A DNA stretch of 57,280 nucleotides, from contig CACXVS010000012.1 of the NCBI GenBank assembly GCA_902771155.1, positions 1-57,280 on the forward strand. Direction: 5' to 3'. Numbering within the stretch: the stretch's first letter is position 1; each line of letters starts with the position of its first letter. Position numbers and translations under genes: made by a program. The notes below the pieces were generated by a model. That model saw nothing but the letters and a program-made list of their open reading frames with translations, was not told where the DNA came from and searched no databases. This DNA comes from an uncultured Prevotellaceae bacterium (lineage in GTDB: Bacteria; Bacteroidota; Bacteroidia; Bacteroidales; Bacteroidaceae). Below are positions 16,423-24,989 of this stretch, piece after piece.

Positions 16423-17333
16423 TGAAGAAAGTGATATTCGTAGCACTCGCCCTGGTGGCGAGTGCTTCTTTTTCTACCGTTGAGGCGATCAAGAAAAAGA
16501 ATAAGGTTGTGGTGTTCCCTGATCCCGTAGAGGAGAAGGTGCAGCTGAACAATAGTTCCGACTCCGTGAGCTATGCTGCCGGTATGCGTCTGACGGAGGG
16601 ACTGATTCCTTTCCTGCTTCAGCAGAAGGTGGATACTGCTCTGATGGACGACTTCCTGAAAGGTTTCCGTGAAGCTATCAAGGCTACCGGTGATCCAAGC
16701 AGGAAAGCTTATCAGATGGGTATGGATATCGCCCGTCAGCTGAACGAACGTATGGTGCCCGGTATGACCAAGGAGTTCCAGGATTCTCCTGACTCTATCA
16801 TCTCTGATAAGTTGTATAAGGGATTCGAGGCAGCCTTGAAAGGCGACTCTTCCATATTTACTACCGAAGCAGCCACTAAGTATTTCACCGAAAAACAGGT
16901 GGCCGACAAGGCTGCTAAGGAAGAGAAACTCTATGGTCCGATCCGCGATGCCGGTAAACAGTTCCTGGCTGAGAATGCCAAGCAGGAGGGGGTGATTACC
17001 CTGCCGAGCGGACTTCAGTACAAGGTGCTTACCAAGGGTGAAGGTGAGGTGCCAACGGCTAACGACAAGGTGCAGGTGAACTACGAAGGTCGTTTGATAG
17101 ACGGTACCGTGTTTGATGCCTCTGCCAAGCATGGCGATCAACCGGCAGAGTTTACCCCCAGCCAGGTGATCAGGGGTTGGACGGAGGCTCTGACCATGAT
17201 GCCCGTTGGTTCAAAGTGGCAGCTCTACATACCTTACGAGCTGGCCTATGGCGAGCGTGGTGCAGGAGATGATATCAAACCCTACAGTACACTGATATTC
17301 GATGTGGAACTTGTAGGAATCGTAAGAAAATAA
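16422..17333 (+). CDS. periplasmic FKBP-type peptidyl-prolyl isomerase
   Basis: The third FKBP of the operon (303 residues) has an ordinary signal peptide (MKKVIFVALALVASASFS...) without a lipobox Cys. It should be soluble in the periplasm, like FkpA. The N-terminal dimerisation segment (about 40-190) leads to the catalytic domain (about 195-303; LPSGLQYKVLTKGEG, GTVFDAS, VIRGWTEAL, LIFDVELVG). It overlaps the previous stop by one base and is followed by a strong hairpin terminator, so it closes the operon. Confidence 0.93.
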   Translation: MKKVIFVALALVASASFSTVEAIKKKNKVVVFPDPVEEKVQLNNSSDSVSYAAGMRLTEGLIPFLLQQKVDTALMDDFLKGFREAIKATGDPSRKAYQMGMDIARQLNERMVPGMTKEFQDSPDSIISDKLYKGFEAALKGDSSIFTTEAATKYFTEKQVADKAAKEEKLYGPIRDAGKQFLAENAKQEGVITLPSGLQYKVLTKGEGEVPTANDKVQVNYEGRLIDGTVFDASAKHGDQPAEFTPSQVIRGWTEALTMMPVGSKWQLYIPYELAYGERGAGDDIKPYSTLIFDVELVGIVRK

Positions 17334-17336
17334 GTG

Positions 17337-17365
17337 AGTGTGTCACAAAAGTGACACACTTTTTT
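17337..17365 (+). terminator. intrinsic terminator of the FKBP operon
   Basis: AGTGTGTCAC pairs perfectly with GTGACACACT around an AAAA loop, followed at once by T6. It is a classic rho-independent terminator. Confidence 0.92.
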
Positions 17366-17407
17366 AAATTTTTTCCATAAAAAGTTGCATTTATCAATAA
17401 TATTGCT

Positions 17408-17415
17408 TATTTTTG
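17408..17415 (+). promoter_or_regulatory. promoter of the lrp-type regulator
   Basis: TATTTTTG matches the -7 consensus. A TTG at 17385-17387, 20 bases upstream, fits the -33 position. Confidence 0.7.
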
Positions 17416-17444
17416 CTGACAGAATGTAACTTAATCAACGAACA

Positions 17445-17909
17445 ATGGAGAAAATTGATCTTTTGGACAAGAAGATTCTGAGCATCCTGTCAAAGAATGC
17501 CCGTATCCCATTTAAGGATGTCGCCGCCGAGTGTAATGTCTCGCGTGCTGCCATCCACCAGCGTGTGCAACATCTGATTGATGCTGACGTTATCACGGGT
17601 AGCGGTTTCGATGTAAATCCGAAAAGTCTGGGTTATTCCACCTGTACCTATGTAGGCATCACACTCGAGAAAGGGTCTATGTATAAAGATGTAGTCGAGA
17701 TGCTGAAGCATATTCCCGAGGTGGTGGAGTGCCATTTTACGACTGGTCCTTATACGATGCTGGTGAAACTCTATGCCAGAGACAACGAGCAGCTGATGGA
17801 GTTGCTGAATGGTAAGTTGCAGGGCATCCCTGGTGTGATGGCAACTGAGACGTTGATCTCTCTGGAGCAGAGTCTGAAACGCGAGATACCCATTACTGTT
17901 GAAGATTAG
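17445..17909 (+). CDS. Lrp/AsnC-family transcriptional regulator
   Basis: This 154-residue regulator binds DNA through an N-terminal HTH (about 1-60, LDKKILSILSKNARIPFKDVA with the recognition helix SRAAIHQRVQHL). It senses small effectors, usually amino acids, through a C-terminal RAM domain (about 65-145, VVECHFTTGPYTMLVKLYARD). It begins an apparent operon with the fused amidohydrolase/dipeptidase and the glutaminyl cyclase-like lipoprotein. An amino-acid-responsive control of peptide or glutamyl-compound breakdown is therefore a reasonable inference. Confidence 0.95.
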   Translation: MEKIDLLDKKILSILSKNARIPFKDVAAECNVSRAAIHQRVQHLIDADVITGSGFDVNPKSLGYSTCTYVGITLEKGSMYKDVVEMLKHIPEVVECHFTTGPYTMLVKLYARDNEQLMELLNGKLQGIPGVMATETLISLEQSLKREIPITVED

Positions 17910-17917
17910 GTTTGAGT

Positions 17918-19639
17918 ATGACGAATGCTTTTGACTTGGAGTCGTATGTTGACGATGCCTATGCCCAGTATCCTTGTGCTGCATACAGACCTGTAATCGG
18001 TATTACGGGTAACTATGAAAACCTGACCTGCAAATTAGGTGATGGATACTATAAATCCGTGGTAGCTGCCGGGGGTGTTCCCCTGATTATCCCCCCAGTT
18101 TCTGATAAGTCTTCTATTGTAAACATACTGGATCATCTTGATGGTATGATCCTGAGTGGAGGTGGTGACTTTAATCCCCTTTGGGCAGGCGAGGAACCAT
18201 CGCCAGCCTTGGGTGACATCAATAAGGAGCGCGATCTGCCAGAATTGCTCATCACCCGCCTGGCCTATCATCGTCAGATTCCGATACTGGGTATCTGCCG
18301 GGGCATTCAAACGCTGGCTTTGGCCTTAGGCGGAAAGGTCATGCAGGATATAAGGAGTCAGGCTACAGTGAAGCACTCACAGAATGCGGATCGAAGCGAA
18401 CCTACCCATAGCGTCAAGTTGAGGAAAGATTCTACTTTGGAGAGTATCTATCATACAGATACACTGATGGTCAATTCCTTCCACCATCAAGTGGTCAGCG
18501 AACCAGGTGATAAATTCTGCGTAACGGCAGAATCAGCGGATGGGCTTGTTGAGGCTATTGAGAGTACGGAGTTTAAGTCCATACTTGGTGTCCAATGGCA
18601 TCCAGAGTGCATGAAAGAAGGCGAGCCGTTGTTCAGGTGGTTGGTGGCTGAGGCTTCTGACTATCGTAAGGCTTGTCGTACCCATGACCGTGTACTGACG
18701 CTCGATACGCATTGCGACACCCCCATGTTCTTCCCTCAGGGTATTCATTTCGACCAACGTGACTCAAAGATTCTCGTCGATCTGCATAAGATGTCGGAAG
18801 GGCATCAGGACGCAACGATTATGGTGGCCTATCTGCCTCAGCCTACTGAGAATCCTACGGCTTTCGCTGATAACATCTTCGACAAAATCGAGGAGATTGT
18901 CCACCAGAATAAGGACTATATCAGTATTGCTCGCACGCCCAGTGACCTCTGGATGAACAAGCACCGGGGCCGCAAGAGCATCATGCTTGGTATTGAGAAC
19001 GGTATTGCCTTGGACGGCAAGTTGGAAAACCTGAAGCATTTTGCTGATCGCGGCATCGTTTATATGACGCTCTGTCACAATGGTGACAACGATATCTGCG
19101 ACTCTGCCCGTGGTAATAACACGTGGAACGGTGTGAGTGCCTTTGGCGAGCAGGTTATCCAAGAGATGAACCGCCTGGGTGTCATGGTTGACTTGAGTCA
19201 TGCGGGTGAGAAGAGTTTCTACGATGCCCTTGATATCAGTTCGAAGCCCATTGTGTGTAGTCATTCTTCTGCTCGTGCCCTTTGTGATCATCCACGTAAC
19301 CTTACTGATGAGCAGATGCGGGCGTTGGCTGCGAAGGGAGGTGTGGCTCAGACCACCATCTATCATGGTTTCCTGCGTAATGAAGGTGAGGCCACAATCC
19401 TAGATGTGATGGCCCATCTTGATCATGCTATCGATGTAATGGGTATCGACCACGTAGGTCTTGGTACCGATTTCGATGGTGATGGAGGCGTACGTGGTCT
19501 GGCTAGTTCGTCAGAGCTCCTGAACTTTACCCGTCAGTTGCTTGCCCGTCGCTATAGTGAAGAGGATATCCAGAAGATCTGGGGAGGAAACTTCCTTCGT
19601 GTGATGCAGGATGTACAAGATGTAAGAACAAAAGAATGA
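17918..19639 (+). CDS. fusion of C26 gamma-glutamyl hydrolase (PuuD-like) and M19 membrane dipeptidase
   Basis: The 573-residue protein joins two enzymes. Residues about 24-245 are a class I glutamine-amidotransferase-like C26 domain: nucleophile Cys127 in GICRGIQ, and His228/Glu230 in GVQWHPE, as in PuuD, which cleaves gamma-glutamyl bonds. Residues about 258-570 are an M19 (renal) dipeptidase with metal ligands His265/Asp267 (DTHCD), Glu360 (IENG), His428 (DLSHAG), His449 (CSHSSA) and Asp518 (GTDFDG). No signal peptide is seen, so it should be cytoplasmic. The ATG at 17918 is preferred over a TTG at 17912. It lies eight bases after the regulator and overlaps the next gene by four. Sequential cleavage of gamma-glutamyl peptides such as glutathione is an attractive hypothesis. 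Confidence 0.93.
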   Translation: MTNAFDLESYVDDAYAQYPCAAYRPVIGITGNYENLTCKLGDGYYKSVVAAGGVPLIIPPVSDKSSIVNILDHLDGMILSGGGDFNPLWAGEEPSPALGDINKERDLPELLITRLAYHRQIPILGICRGIQTLALALGGKVMQDIRSQATVKHSQNADRSEPTHSVKLRKDSTLESIYHTDTLMVNSFHHQVVSEPGDKFCVTAESADGLVEAIESTEFKSILGVQWHPECMKEGEPLFRWLVAEASDYRKACRTHDRVLTLDTHCDTPMFFPQGIHFDQRDSKILVDLHKMSEGHQDATIMVAYLPQPTENPTAFADNIFDKIEEIVHQNKDYISIARTPSDLWMNKHRGRKSIMLGIENGIALDGKLENLKHFADRGIVYMTLCHNGDNDICDSARGNNTWNGVSAFGEQVIQEMNRLGVMVDLSHAGEKSFYDALDISSKPIVCSHSSARALCDHPRNLTDEQMRALAAKGGVAQTTIYHGFLRNEGEATILDVMAHLDHAIDVMGIDHVGLGTDFDGDGGVRGLASSSELLNFTRQLLARRYSEEDIQKIWGGNFLRVMQDVQDVRTKE

Positions 19640-20634
19640 AAAATGTAAGAATGAAGAAAATACCTTTATACCTTTTTACTTTTTTACTTTTAAATGCATG
19701 CGGACTTCGTAAACAGGCAACGAATGAGACTCTCATGGTGCAACCTGTAGGTCCTGCTTTTATTGCAGACAGTGCATACCTGTTTTGCCAGAAGCAGTGC
19801 GACTTCGGTCCTCGTACGATGAATAGCGTGGCTCACGAGCAGTGTGCCAAGTGGATTGCCTCAACATTCGGCAGCTTTGGAATGATAGTTTCCGAGCAGC
19901 ACGCTTTGCTGACAGGCTACGATGGTACCACGCTCAATAGTACCAATATCATTGCCAGTTACCTGCCTGAGCAGAAAGACAGAGTCTTGCTCTGTGCCCA
20001 CTGGGATAGTCGTCCTTGGGCAGATAACGATCCTGATGAGGCTAATTGGAAGACTCCGGTCATGGCCGCTAATGATGGTGCCAGTGGGGTGGCGGTGATG
20101 CTCGAGATAGCAAGATTGTTGGCCACGGATAGTCTGAAGATTGGTGTTGATTTCGTGTGTTTCGATGCTGAAGACTGGGGTATCCCTCAATGGAGCGATG
20201 TGGAGGATCGCGGTAATACATGGGCACTCGGTTCCCAGCATTGGGCGGCTAATTGTCCTAAACAACAGGCCAAGACTTATCGCTTTGGTATTCTGCTCGA
20301 TATGGTAGGAGGTCAAGGGGCACAGTTCTATCAGGAACAGTTGTCGCTGGATTATGCCCGTCATGTCGTTGATAAGGTGTGGCGTGCTGCTCAGATCGTG
20401 GGTTTCGGATCCTTCTTCCCCATGAAAGAGGGAGGTGGTATCACCGACGATCATGTGCCAGTGAACATGGTGGCAAAGATTCCCTGTATCGATATCATCC
20501 CCTATTATCCGGATTGCGTGCAGAGTAGTTTTGGCCCTACATGGCATACAGTCAACGATGATATGGCTCAAATTGACAAAAACACGCTCCAAGCCGTCGG
20601 ACAAACAGTCATCCAGGTACTTTTTTCGGAATAA
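19636..20634 (+). CDS. M28-family glutaminyl-peptide cyclotransferase-like lipoprotein
   Basis: The 332-residue protein resembles bacterial glutaminyl cyclases and M28 zinc aminopeptidases. It has a lipobox (FLLLNACG) and should be membrane-anchored outside the cytoplasm. Metal-site segments are AHWDSRPWADND, NDGASGVAV, FDAEDWG and a C-terminal TWHTVNDD with the last His. Glutaminyl cyclases convert N-terminal Gln to pyroglutamate; some relatives are peptidases, so the reaction is not certain. The start lies in an ATGA overlap at 19636; an ATG at 19651 just before the hydrophobic stretch is an alternative. A perfect palindromic terminator follows. Confidence 0.9.
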   Translation: MKNVRMKKIPLYLFTFLLLNACGLRKQATNETLMVQPVGPAFIADSAYLFCQKQCDFGPRTMNSVAHEQCAKWIASTFGSFGMIVSEQHALLTGYDGTTLNSTNIIASYLPEQKDRVLLCAHWDSRPWADNDPDEANWKTPVMAANDGASGVAVMLEIARLLATDSLKIGVDFVCFDAEDWGIPQWSDVEDRGNTWALGSQHWAANCPKQQAKTYRFGILLDMVGGQGAQFYQEQLSLDYARHVVDKVWRAAQIVGFGSFFPMKEGGGITDDHVPVNMVAKIPCIDIIPYYPDCVQSSFGPTWHTVNDDMAQIDKNTLQAVGQTVIQVLFSE

Positions 20635-20661
20635 TTAATCCCCGCAATTGCGGGGATTAAT
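20634..20661. terminator. bidirectional terminator between the cyclase and DUF4294 genes
   Basis: ATTAATCCCCGC (20634-20645) pairs perfectly with GCGGGGATTAAT (20650-20661) around an AATT loop. The A/T-rich ends allow function on both strands, and it separates two convergent genes. Confidence 0.85.
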
Positions 20662-20662
20662 A

Positions 20663-21301
20663 CTATAACTGTCCGGCCTCTACCATGAGCACTACACGTT
20701 CAGTAAGTCGGTCAACTCCATGCGGATCGTATTCCTTTTTCAGCGAGGCGCCGAAGCCCCAGGCAAACACCTGCCAGAATCCTGCACGGATAGGTCCCAT
20801 GAAGGCCTTGATCATATCGTAGGAAGAGGAATGGCACTCGCGGTCGATAAGCTTGATAAGTAACTTTCCCTGTGAGTAAGTCAGTTTCTTCATCTTTGGT
20901 TTATAAGTACGGAAGATGTCATCTTCCACACGCTTGATATGCTCTTCCTTTGATTTCTCATCAGGCAGCATGTCGAGGAACTCGGTAGTCTCTATCAGCA
21001 TCTGTCGGGCTTCCTTGGCAATGGGCAACACCTTCTTCACGTTAGTCACCAGACGCATATACGATTTGGCTTGTTTCTTGTCCTTGAAGGTCAGCATGGG
21101 ATACACGTAGATGTTGTTCATCTCCATATACTGGATACTGTCACCCTCATGCATCACCTTACCCACCTTGACCGTAGGCACGAAGGTAGGTGAGTCCATC
21201 TCCTTCGCCAATTCCTCAGTGGTGAAGGTTCTTCTGTCATCTTGTGCCGTAGCGTTCAGGCATAGCAGCGATAGCAATATGATAATCCATTTTTTCTGCA
21301 T
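20663..21301 (-). CDS. exported DUF4294-family protein
   Basis: This 212-residue protein has a signal peptide (MQKKWIIILLSLLCLNATAQ) and matches the DUF4294 family of Bacteroidota. Typical segments are the YVYPMLTFKDKKQAKSYMRL block, the NVKKVLPIAKEAR helix and LIDRECHSSSYDMIK near the C-terminal third. The function is unknown; it is periplasmic or outer-membrane associated by signal peptide. It is transcribed divergently from the helix-hairpin-helix protein gene, with back-to-back -7 boxes in between. Confidence 0.88.
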   Translation of the reverse strand: MQKKWIIILLSLLCLNATAQDDRRTFTTEELAKEMDSPTFVPTVKVGKVMHEGDSIQYMEMNNIYVYPMLTFKDKKQAKSYMRLVTNVKKVLPIAKEARQMLIETTEFLDMLPDEKSKEEHIKRVEDDIFRTYKPKMKKLTYSQGKLLIKLIDRECHSSSYDMIKAFMGPIRAGFWQVFAWGFGASLKKEYDPHGVDRLTERVVLMVEAGQL

Positions 21302-21309
21302 TTCGTGTG

Positions 21310-21317
21310 CAAAAATA
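21310..21317 (-). promoter_or_regulatory. -7 box of the DUF4294 gene
   Basis: The minus strand reads TATTTTTG, eight bases before the ATG at 21301. The leader would therefore be nearly absent. Confidence 0.6.
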
Positions 21318-21392
21318 AGGCATAATCTTCAAAATTTTGCAATAACTATCAAGAAAAGTTTCTTTTTTAGCATTAATTCCATTATTTATTAC

Positions 21393-21400
21393 TATCTTTG
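21393..21400 (+). promoter_or_regulatory. -7 box of the helix-hairpin-helix protein gene
   Basis: TATCTTTG lies 26 bases before the ATG at 21427. No clear -33 TTTG is seen. Confidence 0.65.
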
Positions 21401-21426
21401 CATCGTTGATCAGTAAATTCGAGATT

Positions 21427-23391
21427 ATGAAAGCACAGATCATAGTTTTCCTGTTAGGGGTTTCCCTGGGCACGAATGCTCAGGTTCTAAGGTATATGAA
21501 CGAGGTAATGACTCAGGAGGATGCAGCTTCAGAGGTATGGGTAGAGGCCTACGAGCAGTTGTGCGAGATGGAACAGCATCCGCTCGATATCAATTCTGCC
21601 ACCCGAGAGCAACTCGAGGCGTTGCCTTTTTTGTCTTCTCAGCAAGTGGAAGAACTCATGGAGTATCGTGATCGTTATGGGGCGATGAAGTCTTTGGGCG
21701 AGTTGTTGATGATCCGTTCACTCGACTACACGCAGCGTCGCATGCTCTCTCATTTCGTCTATGTAGGTGAGGAGCCAGAGCGCGGCTTCCCCTCGTTGCC
21801 TGATGTGGCAAAATATGGTCATCATGAGTTGATGGCCACGGCTCGAATACCTTTTTATAAGCGAAAGGGCGATCACGATGGCTATTTAGGTTACCCTTAT
21901 CGTCATTGGTTGCGCTATCAGTTTACTTATGGTGACGATGTGAAACTCGGTCTTGTTGGTGCGCAGGATGCTGGCGAGCCCTTCTTCGCCAATCGTAACA
22001 AGTGGGGTTATGATTATTACTCTTTCTACCTTCAATTGCGAAATTTAGGTCGCTTGGAGTCTCTGTGTCTGGGCAATTACCGTGTCTCGATGGGTATGGG
22101 CTTGGTAACGAATAGTGACTTCACATTGGGAAAGTTGGCTATGTTACAGAACATGGGCCGTGCTGCTTCTGGCATCCGGGCCCATTCCTCGCGTTCCAAT
22201 ACCAGTTTACTTGGTGTAGCCAGTACAATGAATCTTGGTCGGGGATTTCATCTTACCACTTTTGCCTCCTACCGTCCGATGGATGCTACGCTCAACAAAG
22301 ACTCCACCGTATCCACCATCCTCACTACCGACTACCACCGCACAGAGAGTGAGATGTCAAAGAAACATAATCTCAACGTGATGAAGACGGGTGGTAGCCT
22401 GCGTTATGTCAAACATGGTATCCATCTGGGAGTCAATGCACTCTATGTCCATCTGGATAAGCCGTTGAAACCCAACACTTCCATACTCTATCGCAGACAT
22501 GATCCCCAAGGGCATGATTTCTTCAATGCAAGTCTCGATTACGGCTATGCACATCATCGTTTCTCATTCCAAGGTGAAACGGCACTCGATAAGCATGGCC
22601 ATCTGGCTACGATTAACAGTACTCATCTTCGTCTTGGCAATGCCTTGAATATCATGGCCTTGCAACGCTTCTACTCCTATCGTTACACCTCGATCGATGC
22701 TCAAAGTTATAGCGATGGTGGAAAAGTGAAGAACGAGAGTGGTCTCTATTTGGGACTCTCATGGCAACCATTGCCTACGTTCCGATTGGTTGCCTATACC
22801 GATTATGCTTATTTCGCCTGGGCCAGGTATCAGGTGTCGCAGTCGTCGTATTCTTGGGATCATTTGTTACAAGCCACCTGGCAACCCAAACAATGGAATT
22901 TTACTGCGCGTTACAGACTACGCAGGCATCAAAAAGACAATGAAGACAAAACCAGTCTGAAAGAGTTTCCTGACCACCGCGCTCGCCTCAGTGCAGAATA
23001 TGTCGGCAATGGGAACTTCGGGGCGCGCATCCAGTTTGATGGAGGGTATGCTGGTGGCGAGTGGGGTGCTATGCTCAGTCAGAGTCTATCTTATACATGC
23101 CGTTGGCTGAGACTGAATGCCGGAGGGGGCTATTTCCACACCGATAGCTACAATAGCCGCATCTATCTCTATGAACGGGGTCCGCTATATACCTATTCTA
23201 TGGCTTCCTTTTATGGCGAAGGTATTCGTTATTGGTTGATGGCAAGGACGCAGATAGGTCAGGACCTGATGCTGACGGCTAAGGTGGGTGTCACAGATTA
23301 CTTTGATCGTAGCACTATTAGTAGCAGCTATCAACAGATAGCCGCCTCTTCAATGACAGATCTCGATCTGCAAGTAAGGTGGAAGTTCTAA
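21427..23391 (+). CDS. helix-hairpin-helix domain outer-membrane beta-barrel protein
   Basis: The 654-residue protein has a signal peptide (MKAQIIVFLLGVSLGTNAQ), then a ComEA-like helix-hairpin-helix segment (about 50-110, PLDINSATREQLEALPFLSS and YRDRYGAMKSLGELLMI). The rest (about 130-654) is rich in alternating aromatic strands, ending in LDLQVRWKF with the terminal Phe typical of outer-membrane barrels. The pairing of HhH with a barrel is known in Bacteroidota, but its role is not established. DNA binding at the cell surface and a link to DNA uptake through comEC at 49917 are speculation. The stop overlaps the stop of the convergent GT4 gene by four bases (CTAA). Confidence 0.85.
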   Translation: MKAQIIVFLLGVSLGTNAQVLRYMNEVMTQEDAASEVWVEAYEQLCEMEQHPLDINSATREQLEALPFLSSQQVEELMEYRDRYGAMKSLGELLMIRSLDYTQRRMLSHFVYVGEEPERGFPSLPDVAKYGHHELMATARIPFYKRKGDHDGYLGYPYRHWLRYQFTYGDDVKLGLVGAQDAGEPFFANRNKWGYDYYSFYLQLRNLGRLESLCLGNYRVSMGMGLVTNSDFTLGKLAMLQNMGRAASGIRAHSSRSNTSLLGVASTMNLGRGFHLTTFASYRPMDATLNKDSTVSTILTTDYHRTESEMSKKHNLNVMKTGGSLRYVKHGIHLGVNALYVHLDKPLKPNTSILYRRHDPQGHDFFNASLDYGYAHHRFSFQGETALDKHGHLATINSTHLRLGNALNIMALQRFYSYRYTSIDAQSYSDGGKVKNESGLYLGLSWQPLPTFRLVAYTDYAYFAWARYQVSQSSYSWDHLLQATWQPKQWNFTARYRLRRHQKDNEDKTSLKEFPDHRARLSAEYVGNGNFGARIQFDGGYAGGEWGAMLSQSLSYTCRWLRLNAGGGYFHTDSYNSRIYLYERGPLYTYSMASFYGEGIRYWLMARTQIGQDLMLTAKVGVTDYFDRSTISSSYQQIAASSMTDLDLQVRWKF

Positions 23392-24491
23392 AGCAGACGT
23401 TGATAGAGTTCAGCCACCTGACGAGCCACATCGTTGCCCTCAAATTTTCTGATATACGCTTGACTGCGGAGGATACGTTCTTCGCGCCCCTTCGCCCCCT
23501 TCAGTACTTGGGAGATGGCATGGGCCATGGCCTGTTCGTCGTCAGGATCCACGTAGAGTGAATCGGGACCTCCTGCCTCTTCCAGACATGACCCCGTGCA
23601 GGCTACTATTGGCAATCCACTACTGATGGCCTCGATGATGGGGATACCAAAACCCTCATAGCGCGAGGGATAGACAAAGGCTTCAGCCCCTGCATAGAGT
23701 ACAGGTAGTGCTTCGTCACCCACTCCATGCATCACTATTACCCTGTCCACTAAGTGGTGTTGCCTTACAAAGTCGAGCACATGGTCTGTATAGGTAGTGT
23801 GGCGCCCTACAACCACCAGTTTTAGGTCTTCAGGCAGATAGGCAAGTGCCTTCACAGCTAAAAGAATATTCTTGCGAGCCTCGATGCTGCCTACACTTAG
23901 GATGTAGCGGTCGTTGATGGTTGAGGGTGGCGTGTTGAGGGAGCAGAATTGGGGGGCACAACTCTGATAGATGACCGTGATTTTGTTTTCGTCAACGTGG
24001 CCAAAAGTCATGATATCACGCTTGGTACACTCGCTGATGGCAATGATATGGTCGGCCTCCTTGATGGTTTGACGAAACTTCCATGCATAGATCTTCGTGT
24101 CAATCCAGTGGTAATACTCAGGATGTCTGAGGAAAATCAGATCGTGGATGGTGACCACGCTCTTGATGCCGCTTTGGCCGATACCGATGGGCAGTTCTCC
24201 AGAGAGGCCATGAAAGAGTTGTACCCCGTCGCGCTTCAGGTCGCTTACGATTCCCTTACTGCGCCAGAAGGCTTTACCCAAGGGCGTACTTAATGGGTAG
24301 CAGAACTTAACGTTCTCTTTGTCTGCTATCTGCATCCTCAGGTCATCCCGTCCCTGGTCGGGGGCATAGAGCCTCAGTTGCAAGGGTAGAGTGGAAAGGT
24401 CGTTCACGAGTGTCCGTCCATAACTGCCCAGACCTGTGCCGTTCTTCACGATGCGCTTGGCATCGAAGCCGATAATCGGTTCATTTGTCAT
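23388..24491 (-). CDS. GT4-type glycosyltransferase
   Basis: This 367-residue retaining glycosyltransferase of the GT-B fold transfers a sugar from a nucleotide donor during envelope polysaccharide synthesis. Visible features are the N-terminal Gly-rich loop (VKNGTGLGSYGRTL), the linker strand YILSVGSIEARKN, VVVGRH, and the donor-binding EGFGIPIIEA motif (about 285-294, E-x7-E). The enzyme has no membrane segment and should act on the cytoplasmic face. It follows the GtrA-like gene with a four-base overlap. Sugar and acceptor cannot be told from the sequence. Confidence 0.9.
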   Translation of the reverse strand: MTNEPIIGFDAKRIVKNGTGLGSYGRTLVNDLSTLPLQLRLYAPDQGRDDLRMQIADKENVKFCYPLSTPLGKAFWRSKGIVSDLKRDGVQLFHGLSGELPIGIGQSGIKSVVTIHDLIFLRHPEYYHWIDTKIYAWKFRQTIKEADHIIAISECTKRDIMTFGHVDENKITVIYQSCAPQFCSLNTPPSTINDRYILSVGSIEARKNILLAVKALAYLPEDLKLVVVGRHTTYTDHVLDFVRQHHLVDRVIVMHGVGDEALPVLYAGAEAFVYPSRYEGFGIPIIEAISSGLPIVACTGSCLEEAGGPDSLYVDPDDEQAMAHAISQVLKGAKGREERILRSQAYIRKFEGNDVARQVAELYQRLL

Positions 24492-24871
24492 TTGCGCTTA
24501 AAGTGTTTGAAAACCAATCTCACAAGCACGAAATTCGTGGGTACGGCGATGGCGAGCACGGCAATAGGTGCGAGCTCACGACTGAGTCCGAGCCAGAGGA
24601 AGAAGTTGAAGAGCACGATGTGCAGCAGATAATTCACCAGATGGGCACCTCCGAATCCAATGCCGTTCTTGGCCGATGTCTTCTCGTGGAAGGTAAAATG
24701 GGCCGTCAGGTAGTAATTTACCAAGAAACTAAGCACGTAGCCTATGGTGTAGGCTATGTTTACATTAATCCAATGTTGCAGTACCCAATAGATGGCATAG
24801 TGCATTGCTGCAGCTGCAGTACCCACAATGCCGAATCTGATAAGTTCTCCAAATGTCTCTTTCTTCTGCAT
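24488..24871 (-). CDS. GtrA-like membrane protein
   Basis: The 127-residue protein has four hydrophobic helices in the GtrA pattern (FGIVGTAAAAMHYAIYW, then NYYLTAHFTF, HLVNYLLHIVLF, IAVPTNFVLVRLVF). GtrA-family proteins are thought to move polyprenyl-phosphate-linked sugars across the inner membrane. The gene is the first of a two-gene minus-strand unit with the GT4 enzyme. It faces the deacetylase/GT2 operon, whose polyprenyl-sugar product it could flip. The functional link is inferred. Confidence 0.92.
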   Translation of the reverse strand: MQKKETFGELIRFGIVGTAAAAMHYAIYWVLQHWINVNIAYTIGYVLSFLVNYYLTAHFTFHEKTSAKNGIGFGGAHLVNYLLHIVLFNFFLWLGLSRELAPIAVLAIAVPTNFVLVRLVFKHFKRK

Positions 24872-24889
24872 AATTCACAATTTCGTTGG

Positions 24890-24897
24890 CAAAGTTA
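24890..24897 (-). promoter_or_regulatory. -7 box of the gtrA-GT4 unit
   Basis: The minus strand reads TAACTTTG 19 bases before the GtrA start. Confidence 0.65.
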
Positions 24898-24937
24898 CGG
24901 AAAAAAGCGAAAAATAAAGAATAACTTGTGTAAAAAT

Positions 24938-24968
24938 TTTGTATTCTCCCATATTTGCTGTAATTTTG
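24938..24968 (+). promoter_or_regulatory. promoter of the deacetylase-GT2 operon
   Basis: TTTG (24938-24941) and TAATTTTG (24961-24968) are separated by 19 bases, a full match to the Bacteroidota -33/-7 arrangement. It excludes the longer frame starting at 24939. Confidence 0.8.
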
Positions 24969-24989
24969 CAAGCACAAATTGATAAGCAA

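Noticed and set aside
17912..17917. TTG start for the C26-M19 fusion
   Set aside because: An ATG two codons later is available and the added residues carry no homology.
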